Source: Pseudomonas beijingensis (lineage in GTDB: Bacteria; Pseudomonadota; Gammaproteobacteria; Pseudomonadales; Pseudomonadaceae). From it: a stretch of DNA of 64,000 nucleotides. Below, one piece after another: positions 29,043 through 38,010 of the stretch. The notes below the pieces were generated by a model. That model worked only from the letters and a program-made list of their open reading frames with translations, had not been told where the DNA came from and made no database searches. The translations under genes were made by a program, and so were the position numbers. The stretch's first letter is position 1, and each line of letters opens with the position of its first letter. Location: positions 2,236,001 through 2,300,000 of the forward strand of contig NZ_CP117425.1 of the NCBI RefSeq assembly GCF_030687295.1, given 5' to 3'.

Positions 29043-30692
29043 ATGCAAAGCGCCTATACCGTCCTGATCCTGTTGATGTTGGTGGGCGTGTCGCGCCTGA
29101 TCGGACGGTTGATCCCGCTGCCGTTGCCCCTGGTGCAGATCGGCGCCGGTGCCTTGCTGGCCTGGCCGTCCCTGGGCCTGCACGTGGCCCTCGATCCTGA
29201 GCTGTTCCTGTTTCTCTTCTTGCCACCGCTGCTGTTCTCCGACGGCTGGCGCATGCCCAAGCGCGAGTTATGGCGTCTGCGTGGGCCGATCCTGACGCTG
29301 GCGGTGGGGCTGGTGTTATTCACGGTGGTGGGCGCCGGTTATTTCATTCATTGGCTGCTGCCGAGTATCCCGTTGCCGGTGGCCTTTGCCCTGGCCGCGG
29401 TGCTGTCGCCGACCGACGCGGTGGCGGTGTCGGCGATTGCCCGTGACCGTCTGCCCGCACCTTTGATGCACATGCTCCAGGGCGAGGCGTTGATGAACGA
29501 CGCGTCGGGCCTGGTGACGTTCAAGTTCGCCCTGGTGGCGGCGATCACCGGGGTGTTTTCCCTGGCGGGCGCGAGCCTGGCCTTCGTCCTGGTGGCGGTC
29601 GGCGGCCTGCTGGTGGGCGTGGCCCTGAGTTGGCTGGTGGGCCGCTTGCGGGCCTGGATGATTGCCCGAGGCTGGGACGATCCGGCCACCCACGTGGTGT
29701 TCATGTTGCTGCTACCGTTTGCCGCCTATGTGCTGGCTGAACGATTAGGCGCCTCGGGCATTCTCTCGGCGGTGGCGGCGGGGATGATGCAGAGCTGGCT
29801 CGACCTGTTGCCGCGCCAGACCGGTACGCGGCTGCTCAATCGCAGCGTCTGGGTCGCTGCTGGAGTTCGCTTTCAACGGCTTGATCTTCCTGCTGCTGGG
29901 GCTGCAATTGCCGGACATCATCAAGGCGGCGACCAGTCACGAAACCACCCTGTGGCCGACACTGTTCTACCGTTGCCTGGAGGTGGTGGCGATTTTCCTG
30001 GTGTTGCTGGTGCTGCGGTTTGTCTGGGTACAAAGCATCTGGCGGCTGTCCGGGCTGTTACGTCGCTGGCGTGGCGAGAACGAACTGACGTTCGTGCCGA
30101 CTGCGCGCTCCTGCTGGTTGCTGACCTTCGGCGGCGTGCGCGGGGCGGTGACGCTGGCGGGCGCGTGCTGTCGGTGCCGTTGCTGCTGGGGGCGGGCGAG
30201 GCGTTTCCCGAGCGCGATTTGCTGATCTTCATTGCCGCCGGGGTGATTCTGTTGTCGCTGATCGCGGCTTGCATCGCTTTACCATTGCTGCTGCGGGGTA
30301 TCGAGAGGAGCCCTGACGACAAACGTCGCAACGAAGTGCGCGAGGCCTGGCGCAAAACCGCTGAAGCGGCGATCCATGCGTTGGAAGTGGAGGAACCGGC
30401 CGAGCTGCCCAGTACACCCGATGCGGCTCAGGCCGCGCTGGCGACCGAGGTCAAGGCGCGCTTGATGTCTGAATATCGCCATCAGTTGGAGGTGTTCAAC
30501 GACTCCGCCGAAGCCCAGGCGCTGGCGTTCGAAATGGACCTGCTGGAACGCCGGCTGCGCTTGAAGGCCTATCGGGCGCAGCGGCTGGAGTTGTATCGCC
30601 TTAGCCGTCATCACCAGATTGGGGATGATGTGCTGCGAGAGGTGCTGGGGGAGTTGGATCTGGCGGAGGCGAATTTGGGGTTGGGTAAATAG
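29043..30692 (+). CDS. Na+/H+ antiporter, CPA1/NhaP type, with two internal frameshifts
   Basis: About 549 residues. ATG 29043 (GGAAGT upstream) starts MQSAYTVLILLMLVGVSRLIGR. Multi-TM protein with LFLFLFLPPLLFSDGWRMPKREL, AAVLSPTDAVAVSAI and GEALMNDASGLVTFKFA, all CPA1 exchanger signatures including the ND pair. At 29851-29853 an extra G shifts the frame; the native sequence (WSLLEFAFNGLIFLLLGLQLP...GGVRGAVTLAG) continues in another frame until about 30160-30166, where two extra bases restore it. As written, roughly 105 residues of TM core are scrambled although the frame stays open. The C-terminal cytosolic tail is helical. Confidence 0.85.
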   Translation: MQSAYTVLILLMLVGVSRLIGRLIPLPLPLVQIGAGALLAWPSLGLHVALDPELFLFLFLPPLLFSDGWRMPKRELWRLRGPILTLAVGLVLFTVVGAGYFIHWLLPSIPLPVAFALAAVLSPTDAVAVSAIARDRLPAPLMHMLQGEALMNDASGLVTFKFALVAAITGVFSLAGASLAFVLVAVGGLLVGVALSWLVGRLRAWMIARGWDDPATHVVFMLLLPFAAYVLAERLGASGILSAVAAGMMQSWLDLLPRQTGTRLLNRSVWVAAGVRFQRLDLPAAGAAIAGHHQGGDQSRNHPVADTVLPLPGGGGDFPGVAGAAVCLGTKHLAAVRAVTSLAWRERTDVRADCALLLVADLRRRARGGDAGGRVLSVPLLLGAGEAFPERDLLIFIAAGVILLSLIAACIALPLLLRGIERSPDDKRRNEVREAWRKTAEAAIHALEVEEPAELPSTPDAAQAALATEVKARLMSEYRHQLEVFNDSAEAQALAFEMDLLERRLRLKAYRAQRLELYRLSRHHQIGDDVLREVLGELDLAEANLGLGK

Positions 30693-30713
30693 CACTCATG
30701 GCGCAAAGCCAAT

Positions 30714-30845
30714 TGTGGCGAGGGGATTTATCCCCGTTGGACTGCGCAGCAGTCCCAACGCAGTCAATTCAAGCTGTCTGACACAGCGCGTTGTTAGCTT
30801 TGAGGGCTGCTTCGCAGCCCCGCGGGGATAAATCCCCTCGCCACA
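30714..30845. repeat. Long inverted repeat, family B copy 2
   Basis: Same outer arms as copy 1 (TGTGGCGAGGGGATTTATCC...), with internal hairpins TGGGACTGC/GCAGTCCCA-type and GGCTGC/GCAGCC. It lies 22 bases after the antiporter stop. Confidence 0.87.
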
Positions 30846-31216
30846 GGATAGATCACCACCACTTTGCGGATCTTCGGCATTTCAGACGCAACAAAGCCCG
30901 GTGTGCCTTGTTCTCATAGCAAGTAAAGCCACCCGAAGGCGGCTTCAATCGACACGCAGTTGAGCTTGCTCCGCCCCGTCTGCGTGGCTGGGTCAATCCT
31001 GAGAGGGACCCAGACTCCTGCCAGCTTTCGCTGGTGACGGGGGCGATCATGGCTACTGGTATTAGCAAATTCAAGCCAGCTTGGTTCTTGAAACAGGGCT
31101 GCATGAGATTTGTTGAAGTGTTAAACCCGTAAAATCAATGGCTTGCTTTAGGGGGCGCGTTTTATTTCTTTGTCTTGTCTGAGCAAGCGATTGTGGTCTG
31201 TCAGACGCACCGAAGT
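30846..31216. other. Non-coding stretch with a possible degenerate ORF
   Basis: 371 bases with no supported gene. On the minus strand an open frame (30853-31104) encodes a Ser/Arg-rich sequence (GSLSGLTQPRRRGGASSTACRLKPPSGGF...) typical of spurious translations in Pseudomonas intergenic repeats. There is no ribosome-binding site worth noting. I treat it as repeat-derived or decayed DNA. Confidence 0.3.
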
Positions 31217-31514
31217 TTCCGACAGGTTTTTAAGGTTGTCCGTCGGAAGCGAGGGCTCTAGCCTCTGGGTGTCGCTGCCAATTCAGCGACCGGACGTGAG
31301 AATCCGAATACCCACTATGCGCATAAGCGCCCGCCATATAAAGTGCAGGCGCGTTTCGTCCATACATCATGTTATGGCGGCTGTGCGCGGGCATGTTTCG
31401 ACATGGCCGGGTATTTAGTGGGTGTTTGACCCGGATTCTCACCCCGCGTACGGCTGCCACTCTCTAGTCCGTGAGAAGGCTTTGTGGCGGCTCCAACACC
31501 CAAGGAGCATCCAA
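31217..31514 (+). ncRNA. Highly structured leader RNA candidate upstream of the DUF6124 gene
   Basis: Many perfect pairings lie in 300 bases: TTCCGAC/GTCGGAA (31217/31242), GAGGGCT-AGCCTC (31251-31265), GTCGCTG/CAGCGAC (31271/31284), a long-range closing helix GTGAGAATCCG/CGGATTCTCAC (31296/31432) plus ACCCAC/GTGGGT (31310/31418), CCGCCATA/TATGGCGG (31331/31373) and a CATGT-TTCG-ACATG tetraloop hairpin (31392-31405). A last partial pairing GCTGCCAC/GTGGCGGC (about 31453/31484) comes close to the AAGGAG at 31502. This looks like a structured 5' UTR or a separate small RNA. No known Rfam class is recognised with confidence. Confidence 0.55.
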
Positions 31515-31877
31515 ATGATCAAAGAAACTCCAAACCCACCAAAACCAGCCTCCACTTTTCCCTACGGCGACTATGCACCCGAAAAGCTGCAAGAGGCAGC
31601 CGACCGTGTGTTGGATCAATATCTCAAGCCTGATGACGACAGCAAGTCAGAACCCAAACCCTCAGTACAGCTATTCACTGTGGCTGACGGTATCGACACG
31701 GAAGTATTGCTGGCCAACCTCAGCGAAACCCTGGCGTCTGCCAATGCAATGCTCAACGACCTTGCCTTCGATCAGGATGGCTCGCGACGGCATGTCGCAT
31801 TGGGAGTGGCCCAGATGATTGAGTTGGGGATGTTGTTGGCGAACAAGTGCCTGGATCGGGTAGAGCTTCGGACTTGA
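31515..31877 (+). CDS. DUF6124 family protein
   Basis: 120 residues, start ATG 31515 with AAGGAG 7 bases upstream; the frame open from 31422 is not needed. The N-terminus is Pro-rich (KETPNPPKPASTFPYGDYAPEKLQEAADRVLDQYL), then LFTVADGIDTEVLLANLSETLASANAMLNDLAFDQDGSRRHVALGVAQMIELGMLLANKCLD. This layout is the Pseudomonas-restricted DUF6124 (formerly grouped with DUF3077) family, often present in several copies per genome. Function unknown. Short helical protein without a signal peptide. Confidence 0.85.
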   Translation: MIKETPNPPKPASTFPYGDYAPEKLQEAADRVLDQYLKPDDDSKSEPKPSVQLFTVADGIDTEVLLANLSETLASANAMLNDLAFDQDGSRRHVALGVAQMIELGMLLANKCLDRVELRT

Positions 31878-31896
31878 TGCAATAAATGCCGGCCTC

Positions 31897-31921
31897 ATCG
31901 CGAGCAAGCTTTGCTCCCACA
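31897..31921. repeat. Solo half of a family A REPIN
   Basis: ATCGCGAGCAAGCTTTGCTC... ends in CCCACA with no partner arm nearby. It lies 19 bases after the DUF6124 stop. Confidence 0.8.
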
Positions 31922-31937
31922 GGATCCGGTATCGATA

Positions 31938-31972
31938 TGGATCGTTCCCACGCAGAGCGTGGGAACGATCCA
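31938..31972. terminator. Perfect 16-bp hairpin (REP/terminator type)
   Basis: TGGATCGTTCCCACGC / GCGTGGGAACGATCCA with a 3-base AGA loop. It is the same stem as at 15454-15486 and sits between the convergent DUF6124 and antitoxin genes. No U-tract. Confidence 0.65.
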
Positions 31973-32006
31973 ACGGAATACATCAGGCAGATTGAGTTGA
32001 CTGCTT

Positions 32007-32049
32007 GGGGCTGCTAAGCAGCCCAGCGGGAGCAAGCTCCCTCGCCACA
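32007..32049. repeat. Half element of family B
   Basis: GGGCTGCTAAGCAGCCC hairpin followed by AGCGGGAGCAAGCTCCCTCG-CCACA, the right half of a family B variant. It ends 8 bases before the antitoxin stop codon. Confidence 0.7.
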
Positions 32050-32056
32050 ACAGCGC

Positions 32057-32359
32057 TTAGGCGTGAGCCTCTTCCTGCTCAGGCACCAACCGTACTTCCA
32101 CCCTCTGGCCCAACGCACGAGCTGCGCTGGCAAGCGTTGCCAGCGTCATTCCCGCATCGTCCTGATCCAGCGCACGATCAACTGCAGTGCGACTGGTGTG
32201 CATCCGCTGTGCCAAGGCTTTTTTGGTCACTTTCTGAAGCTTCATTGCTTCGGCAATCTGCCAGGCAATAACGCGTTTGAGCGCAGCTGCGGAAACTTCT
32301 TCGGCGATACCTTGCTCGGCGAGGAAGTCGTCAAAATCAGATCCGATGTGCTTGTTCAT
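32057..32359 (-). CDS. XRE-type antitoxin (HigA-like)
   Basis: 100 residues. The C-terminal half has a helix-turn-helix (QIAEAMKLQKVTKKALAQRMHTSRTAVDRALDQDDAGMTLATLASAARALG, about 34-84). The N-terminus (FDDFLAEQGIAEEVSAAALKRVIAWQI) is typical of HigA/Xre antitoxins paired with Gp49-like toxins. It binds and neutralises the toxin and autoregulates the operon by family precedent. It is encoded 10 bases after the toxin gene, in the HigBA order. Confidence 0.88.
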   Translation of the reverse strand: MNKHIGSDFDDFLAEQGIAEEVSAAALKRVIAWQIAEAMKLQKVTKKALAQRMHTSRTAVDRALDQDDAGMTLATLASAARALGQRVEVRLVPEQEEAHA

Positions 32360-32369
32360 TTGCTGTGCC

Positions 32370-32711
32370 TCATAGTCTTGCTTTGCGCTGCTTGGCGGTT
32401 GCCATGTCGGTGGTTGGCGTTTTTTGACTTTTCTTTATGAAAGCGTGGAGTAGAACCATGTCAGAGCCCACTACGGTGAAGAGAACGCGGGCGATGGTAT
32501 CTCCAAGGTCAATCCTGACCTCCCATAGTCCAGTGTCCAGTTTGCGAACCACCGGCATACCTATCGGCCACCCAATCTGAACGGTCTTGATGTCAGTTCC
32601 GATCATCCGTCTATGCTCGCGAGGCAGGTCAGTCAGCCATTCGCGAACGGGTTCATTCCCGGCGTCTGTGCGGAAGAAACGTACGTTCAGTATGGGGGTG
32701 ATATCAACCAT
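32370..32711 (-). CDS. RelE/HigB-like toxin (phage-derived Gp49 family)
   Basis: 113 residues from ATG 32711. RFFRTDAGNEPVREWLTDLPREHRRMIGTDIKTVQIGWPIGMPVVRKLDTGLWEVRIDLGDTIARVLFTVVGSDMVLLHAFIKKSQKTP is the classic PF05973 toxin fold: Arg-rich core, LWEVR strand, LLHAFIKKSQKTP C-terminal motif. It is a probable ribosome-dependent mRNA interferase. An alternative start at 32738 adds 9 residues; neither has a good Shine-Dalgarno. Confidence 0.87.
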   Translation of the reverse strand: MVDITPILNVRFFRTDAGNEPVREWLTDLPREHRRMIGTDIKTVQIGWPIGMPVVRKLDTGLWEVRIDLGDTIARVLFTVVGSDMVLLHAFIKKSQKTPTTDMATAKQRKARL

Positions 32712-32803
32712 GAATGGAGTGTACCGAAATAGGTGCATTGTGCAACCCGGGCGTTACTGGGAATTCGTACAGGGGCTCAGTTGGTCGGTATGGGGGCTGC
32801 TGT

Positions 32804-32849
32804 TGGGGCCCGCTGCGCAGCCCAGCGGGAGCATGCTCCCTCGCCACAA
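32804..32849. repeat. Half element of family B
   Basis: GGGCCCGCTGCGCAGCCC hairpin plus AGCGGGAGCATGCTCCCTCG-CCACA, like the element at 32007-32049. The two half elements bracket the toxin-antitoxin pair on both sides. Confidence 0.7.
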
Positions 32850-32878
32850 CAGCGGTCTACTCAAGTCCTGATGCGGGA

Positions 32879-34078
32879 TTAACCCCGACGTTGGATGAAC
32901 GCGCGGATCCGCTCCGCCGCTTCCACACATTCAGCCAATGGCGCGACCAAGGCCATGCGCACGCGGCCGGCGCCTGGGTTGACGCCATCCACATCGCGGG
33001 ACAGGTACGAGCCCGGCACGACGGTCACGTGTTCCTGTTCGAACAGGTCACGGCAGAACGCCGCATCGTCGCCCGCTACGTTCGGCCACAGGTAGAAGCT
33101 GCCGTCGGGGCGTTGCACGTCCAGTACCGGGCTGAGGATTTCCAGTACCGCGTCGAACTTCTCCCGATACAGCGCGCGGTTGGCCCGTACGTGTACTTCG
33201 TCGTTCCACGCGGCGATGCTCGCCAGTTGGGTCTGCACGGGCATCGCGCAGCCGTGGTAGGTGCGGTACAGCAGGAAACCCTTGAGGATGTCCGCGTCGC
33301 CGGCCACGAAACCGGAGCGCAGGCCTGGCAGGTTGGAGCGTTTGGACAGGCTGTGGAACACCACGCAACGCTTGAAGTCCTTGCGACCGAGTTCGACGCA
33401 GGCGCTGAGCAGCCCCGGCGGCGGGGTTTGTTCGTCGAAGTAGAGTTCGCTGTAGCACTCATCCGCGGCGATGACAAAGTCATATTCGTCAGCCAGGGCG
33501 ATGAGTTTCTTCAGCACATCCACCGGGATCAGCGCACCGGTCGGGTTGCCCGGAGAGCACAGGAACAAGATCTGGCAGCGTTTCCAGATGTCTGGCGATA
33601 CCGCATCGAAATCCGGGTTGAAGCCGTTTTCGTCCAGGCACGGCAGGTAGTGCGGCTTGGCCCCGGCCAGGAACGCCGCGCCTTCGTAGATCTGATAGAA
33701 CGGGTTCGGGCTGACCACCAGGGCGTCGTCGCCCCGGTTGACCACGGTCTGGGTGAAGGCGAACAAGGCTTCACGGGTGCCGTTGACCGGCAACACATGG
33801 CGCGCCGGGTCCAGCCACCCGTTCGGCACGCTGAAGCGGCGTTCGCACCAGCCGGCGATGGCTTCACGCAATTCCGGGATACCGAGGGTGGTCGGGTACA
33901 CGGCCATTTTTTCCAGATTGCTGGCCAGGGCCTCAGCCACGAAGCTGGGTGAGCGATGCTTGGGTTCGCCGATGGACAGCGCGATCGGGCGTTTGTCGGG
34001 GTTGGGCGTGACGCTGCCGAGCAAGGCGCGGAGCTTTTCGAACGGGTAGGGCTGCAACTGGTTCAGGGCGTTGTTCAT
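32879..34078 (-). CDS. dapC: Succinyldiaminopimelate transaminase DapC
   Basis: 399 residues, class I PLP aminotransferase. It converts N-succinyl-2-amino-6-ketopimelate and glutamate to N-succinyl-LL-DAP. The PLP lysine is in SLSKRSNLPGLRSGF (Lys246), preceded by SPGNPTGA and DECYSELYF. ATG 34078 with GAGG at a 6-base spacing is preferred to ATG 34093. It is upstream of the toxin pair and downstream of glnD on the same strand, but a REPIN separates it from glnD. Confidence 0.95.
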   Translation of the reverse strand: MNNALNQLQPYPFEKLRALLGSVTPNPDKRPIALSIGEPKHRSPSFVAEALASNLEKMAVYPTTLGIPELREAIAGWCERRFSVPNGWLDPARHVLPVNGTREALFAFTQTVVNRGDDALVVSPNPFYQIYEGAAFLAGAKPHYLPCLDENGFNPDFDAVSPDIWKRCQILFLCSPGNPTGALIPVDVLKKLIALADEYDFVIAADECYSELYFDEQTPPPGLLSACVELGRKDFKRCVVFHSLSKRSNLPGLRSGFVAGDADILKGFLLYRTYHGCAMPVQTQLASIAAWNDEVHVRANRALYREKFDAVLEILSPVLDVQRPDGSFYLWPNVAGDDAAFCRDLFEQEHVTVVPGSYLSRDVDGVNPGAGRVRMALVAPLAECVEAAERIRAFIQRRG

Positions 34079-34108
34079 CGGGGGCCTCGTCAATGTGGGC
34101 GCGGTCCT

Positions 34109-34197
34109 TGTGGGAGCGAGCTTGCTCGCGATAGCGGTGGGTCAGCAGAATCGATGCCGGATGTTCCGTCGCTATCGCGAGCAAGCTCGCTCCCACA
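34109..34197. repeat. REPIN-like element, family A copy 8
   Basis: TGTGGGAGCGAGCTTGCTCG... and its complement with a 41-base centre. It sits between glnD and dapC, both on the minus strand. Confidence 0.9.
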
Positions 34198-34209
34198 GGG
34201 GGCGTTGAT

Positions 34210-36912
34210 TCAGATATTGATACGCGTCAGGTTGGCATCAGCTTCCTGGTTAACGCTCAGGTGCCGGACGATGGCTTCCTGCAGGCGGCTGCACAGTTGC
34301 GGATCGGACAGCGGCTGGTTGTGAGCGTCGGTGATGAAAAATACGTCTTCTACCCGCTCGCCGAGGGTGGCGATCTTGGCGTTTTGCAGCGACAGGTCGA
34401 ACTCCAGGAAGATATGCCCGACCCGCGCCAGCAGGCCCGGGCGGTCCGGGGCGCTGAGTTCCAGCACGGTGACCTGGCGCTGGGCGTCGTTGTGGATCGT
34501 CACCTGGGGCGCGAAGGCGAAGTGCTTGAGCTGGCGCGGCACCCGGCGCTGGATGATGGTCGGGTAGTCCGCCGGGTTGCGCAGGGCTTCGGTCAAACCA
34601 TCGCGAATCTGCTTGACCCGCGCCGGGTTGTCGCCAATCGAGTCGCCGTCGGTGTCGAGCACGATGTAGGTGTCGAGGGTGAACTGGCTGCTGGAGGTAA
34701 TGACCCGGGCGTCATGGATGTTGAGGTTGAGCTGGTCCATCGCCGCCACGGTCACGGCGAAGAAGTCGTGCTGGTCCGGGGCGTAGATGAAGATCTGCGT
34801 GCCGCCCTCGAACTCGCGCTGGGTGGTTTCCTTGATCAGCACCAGCGGCCCGCCATCGGCCGGTTGCTGCAGGATCGCGTCGCTGTGCCAGGCCACGTCG
34901 CCGGCGGTGTGGCGCAGGAAATAGTCATCGCCCAATTGCGACCAGAGCTGCTCGACATCGTCCGGATCGGTGCCGCCGCGCACCAGGATGTCCAGGGCGG
35001 CGCTTTGGGTGCGGCGGATCTGCTCTTCGCGGTCCACCGGGTTTTCCAGGCCACGGCGCAAGGCGCGCTTGGTCTCGGTGTAGAGCTGGCGCAACAGGCT
35101 GGCGCGCCAGGAGTTCCACAGGCTCGGGTTAGTCGCGTTGATGTCGGCCACGGTTAGCACGTAGAGGTAATCCAGGCGCGTTTCATCGCCGACGATCTGG
35201 GCGAAGTCGTGGATCACCTGCGGATCGGACAAGTCCTTGCGCTGTGCGGTGGTGGACATCACCAAGTGGTTCTGCACCAGCCAGACGATCAGCCGGCTGT
35301 CCCACACGGGCAGTTGATGGCGCTGGCAGAACGCCTCGGCATCCACTGCGCCGATCTCGGAGTGATCGCCCTGGCGGCCCTTGCCGATGTCGTGGTACAG
35401 CCCGGCCATGTAGATCAGCTCAGGCTTGGGCAGCTTGCCCATGAGCTTGCTGGCCAGCGGGAATTTTTCCGACACCTGAGTGTACTGCAGCTTACGCAGG
35501 TGCTTGATCAGGTTCAGGGTGTGGGCATCGACCGTATAGATGTGGAACAGGTCGTGCTGCATCTGTCCGACGATGAAGCCGAACTCCGGCAAGTAGCGTC
35601 CGAGGATCCCGTAGCGGTTCATCCGGCGCAGGTTGCGGTGCACGCCGATCTTGCACTTGAACAACTCGATGAAGAGGCTGGTGTTGCGGATATCGTGACG
35701 GAAATCTTCATCGATCAGGTGACGGTTTTCCCGCAGCAGGCGGATGGTATCGGCGCGTACGCCCTTGATTTCCGGTTGTTGGGCCATGAGCACGAAAATT
35801 TCCAACATGGCGAAGGGCGTGCGGCGGAAAACGTTGGCGTTGCGCGCTTCGATGTAGCCGTCGTGCAGTTGGAAGCGCGAGTTGATCGGCAGCGGTGGTT
35901 CTTCGTCTTCGGGGGCGAGGATGACTTCCTCGAAGTGCTGGATGATCAGTTCGCTGAGCTGGGCGATGCTCATCACCACGCGGTAGTACTGTTGCATGAA
36001 GTTTTCGATGGACTGCTTGGCATCCTGCCCCTCGAAACCCAACAGGCCGGCGATGGAGCGCTGGTGATCGAACAACAGGCGGTCCTCGGAGCGCCCGGCC
36101 AGCATGTGCAGGGCGTAGCGGACCTTCCACAGGAATTCCTGGGACGAGGCCAGCAAGGCGTTTTCGCTTTCCACCAGGAAACCTTCACCGGCCAGGGCAC
36201 GCAGGTTCAGCGTGCCGTACTGGCGGCGGGCGACCCACAGGATCGTCTGGATGTCCCGCAGCCCGCCGGGCGAACCCTTGACGTTGGGCTCCAGGTTGTA
36301 CTCGGTGTCGTTGTACTTGTGGTGACGGGCCTTCTGCTCGGCGTGCTTGGCCAGGAAAAAGTCCTTGCTCGGCCACATGTGCGCCGTGCTGGTGACATCG
36401 AGCATGCGCTGGCGCAGGTGCTCGGGGCCGGCAATGGTGCGGCTTTCCATCAGGTTGGTGATCACCGTCAGGTCGGCGCGGGCCTCGTCGGCGCATTCCT
36501 GCACCGAGCGCACGCTCTGACCGACTTCCAGGCCGATGTCCCACAGCAGCGTCAGGAAGCGCTCGATGGAGTCGCGGAAAACCTCGTGATCGGCGCTGTC
36601 CAGCAAGATCAGCAGGTCGATGTCGGAGTAGGGGTGCAGCTCACCGCGCCCATAGCCGCCCACCGCCACGAGGGCGATGTCGGCGTCTTCACTCCAATCG
36701 AACTGCTCCCAGGCCTTTTGCAGGATGTTATCGACGAACCAGGCGCGGTCCTCGATCAACCGACGGATATCCCGGCCGCTGCGAAAGCGCTGGTCGAGCA
36801 CTTCGTGGGCCTGGCGGATCGCCTTCTTGAACGCCGAGATGGGGCTTGCCTTCAGGGCCAGTTCAGCCTGGAACTGGCCGCGGTCGAAGAGTTCGGGATC
36901 CACCTGCGGCAT
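34210..36912 (-). CDS. glnD: [Protein-PII] uridylyltransferase / uridylyl-removing enzyme
   Basis: 900 residues. It senses glutamine and uridylylates or deuridylylates PII (GlnB/GlnK). Domain order: nucleotidyltransferase with [20 protein letters not shown] (about 86-105); GlnD linker/PII-UTase; HD hydrolase with [23 protein letters not shown] (about 506-528); two C-terminal ACT domains ([26 protein letters not shown] and [22 protein letters not shown]). All catalytic motifs are intact. The start gives [15 protein letters not shown] with AAAGGA upstream. Confidence 0.97.
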   Translation of the reverse strand: MPQVDPELFDRGQFQAELALKASPISAFKKAIRQAHEVLDQRFRSGRDIRRLIEDRAWFVDNILQKAWEQFDWSEDADIALVAVGGYGRGELHPYSDIDLLILLDSADHEVFRDSIERFLTLLWDIGLEVGQSVRSVQECADEARADLTVITNLMESRTIAGPEHLRQRMLDVTSTAHMWPSKDFFLAKHAEQKARHHKYNDTEYNLEPNVKGSPGGLRDIQTILWVARRQYGTLNLRALAGEGFLVESENALLASSQEFLWKVRYALHMLAGRSEDRLLFDHQRSIAGLLGFEGQDAKQSIENFMQQYYRVVMSIAQLSELIIQHFEEVILAPEDEEPPLPINSRFQLHDGYIEARNANVFRRTPFAMLEIFVLMAQQPEIKGVRADTIRLLRENRHLIDEDFRHDIRNTSLFIELFKCKIGVHRNLRRMNRYGILGRYLPEFGFIVGQMQHDLFHIYTVDAHTLNLIKHLRKLQYTQVSEKFPLASKLMGKLPKPELIYMAGLYHDIGKGRQGDHSEIGAVDAEAFCQRHQLPVWDSRLIVWLVQNHLVMSTTAQRKDLSDPQVIHDFAQIVGDETRLDYLYVLTVADINATNPSLWNSWRASLLRQLYTETKRALRRGLENPVDREEQIRRTQSAALDILVRGGTDPDDVEQLWSQLGDDYFLRHTAGDVAWHSDAILQQPADGGPLVLIKETTQREFEGGTQIFIYAPDQHDFFAVTVAAMDQLNLNIHDARVITSSSQFTLDTYIVLDTDGDSIGDNPARVKQIRDGLTEALRNPADYPTIIQRRVPRQLKHFAFAPQVTIHNDAQRQVTVLELSAPDRPGLLARVGHIFLEFDLSLQNAKIATLGERVEDVFFITDAHNQPLSDPQLCSRLQEAIVRHLSVNQEADANLTRINI

Positions 36913-36965
36913 TGAATGGCTTTCCTTTCTATCTATATCTATCGGATCTATAGGCTGGGTTCGGA

Positions 36966-37748
36966 TCAGGCGGAAACACGCGCGATGGTGTCATCGCTGC
37001 GCAGGGTGAAGATTTCGTAGCCGGTCTCAGTGACCAGCAGGGTGTGTTCCCACTGGGCCGACAGCTTGCGGTCCTTGGTGATGGCGGTCCAGCCGTCGCC
37101 CAGCACCTTGGTGTCGGCGCGGCCCTGGTTGATCATCGGCTCGATGGTGAAGGTCATGCCCGCTTGCAGTTCCATGCCGGTGCCGGCACGGCCGTAGTGC
37201 AGGATCTGCGGTTCTTCGTGGAACACCTTGCCGATGCCGTGGCCACAGAACTCGCGCACCACCGAGAAGCCGTTCTTCTGCGCGTGCTTCTGGATCACTT
37301 CGCCGATGTCCCCCAGGCGGCAGCCCGGTTTCACCAGCTCGATGGCCATGTACATGCATTCCTGGGTGACCTTGGACAGGCGCTGGGCCCACTCCGGCAC
37401 GTTGCCGACGTGGAACATGCGGCTGGTGTCGCCGTGATAGCCGTCCTTGATGACGGTGACGTCGATGTTCAGGGTGTCGCCATCCTTCAACGGTTTTTCG
37501 TTGGGGATGCCGTGGCAGACCACGTGGTTGATCGAGGTGCAGATCGACTTCGGGAAGCCTTTGTAGTTGAGTGGGGCCGGGATGGCCTTCTGCTCATTGA
37601 CGATGTAGTCGTGGCAGATGCGATCCAGCTCTTCGGTGGTCACGCCGGGCTTGACGTAGTCGGCGATCATCTCGAGCACTTCGGCGGCGAGTTTGCCGGC
37701 GACACGCATTTTAGCGATGTCCTCGGGGGTCTTGAGGGTAACGGTCAT
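36966..37748 (-). CDS. map: Type I methionine aminopeptidase
   Basis: 260 residues, the usual length. It removes the initiator methionine from nascent proteins. All five metal ligands are present: Asp96 (NIDVTV), Asp107 (GDTSRMF), His170 (CGHGIG), Glu203 (TIEPM) and Glu234 (QWEHT), plus His79. It is divergent from rpsB across 433 bases, the usual map/rpsB arrangement. Confidence 0.97.
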   Translation of the reverse strand: MTVTLKTPEDIAKMRVAGKLAAEVLEMIADYVKPGVTTEELDRICHDYIVNEQKAIPAPLNYKGFPKSICTSINHVVCHGIPNEKPLKDGDTLNIDVTVIKDGYHGDTSRMFHVGNVPEWAQRLSKVTQECMYMAIELVKPGCRLGDIGEVIQKHAQKNGFSVVREFCGHGIGKVFHEEPQILHYGRAGTGMELQAGMTFTIEPMINQGRADTKVLGDGWTAITKDRKLSAQWEHTLLVTETGYEIFTLRSDDTIARVSA

Positions 37749-38010
37749 ACAGGCTCTCTCTGCGCTCGACGGCGCTGTTCAAAGCGAAATAGGCGGCGGA
37801 GGATGCTCCGAACGGCCCTGAAAGAGGCGATTCTAACAGACGATCAGTACAAAGAACCCTCCAGCCTGGAACTCTGTGGCGTGGGGCGCGAGTGGGAGCA
37901 AGGCTTGCTCGCGACCCAGGCGACTCGATTTCTGAAGGGCCGCATCGCCTTCGTCGCGGGCAAGCCTTGCTCCCACCATCCACCCACTACAGGGGATTTC
38001 AGAATCCGTG
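37749..38010. repeat. map-rpsB intergenic region with REPIN-like element, family A copy 9
   Basis: The REPIN occupies 37892-37976: GTGGGAGCAAGGCTTGCTCG... and CGGGCAAGCCTTGCTCCCAC arms around a 40-base centre. The map promoter must lie between 37749 and 37891. No other feature is seen. Confidence 0.75.

Noticed and set aside
30853..31104. 83-residue minus-strand frame in the intergenic region
   Set aside because: Composition typical of translated intergenic repeats (PRRRGGASSTACRLKPPSGG); no supporting start signal.
31230..31460. 76-residue minus-strand frame inside the structured leader
   Set aside because: It is explained by RNA stems; such frames appear as spurious proteins in databases. 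I kept the RNA interpretation.
31217..31514. Group II intron domain V or a tRNA-like element
   Set aside because: The GCGTACGG segment suggested domain V, but the required AGC/CGT stem layout and an intron-encoded protein are absent; no tRNA cloverleaf.
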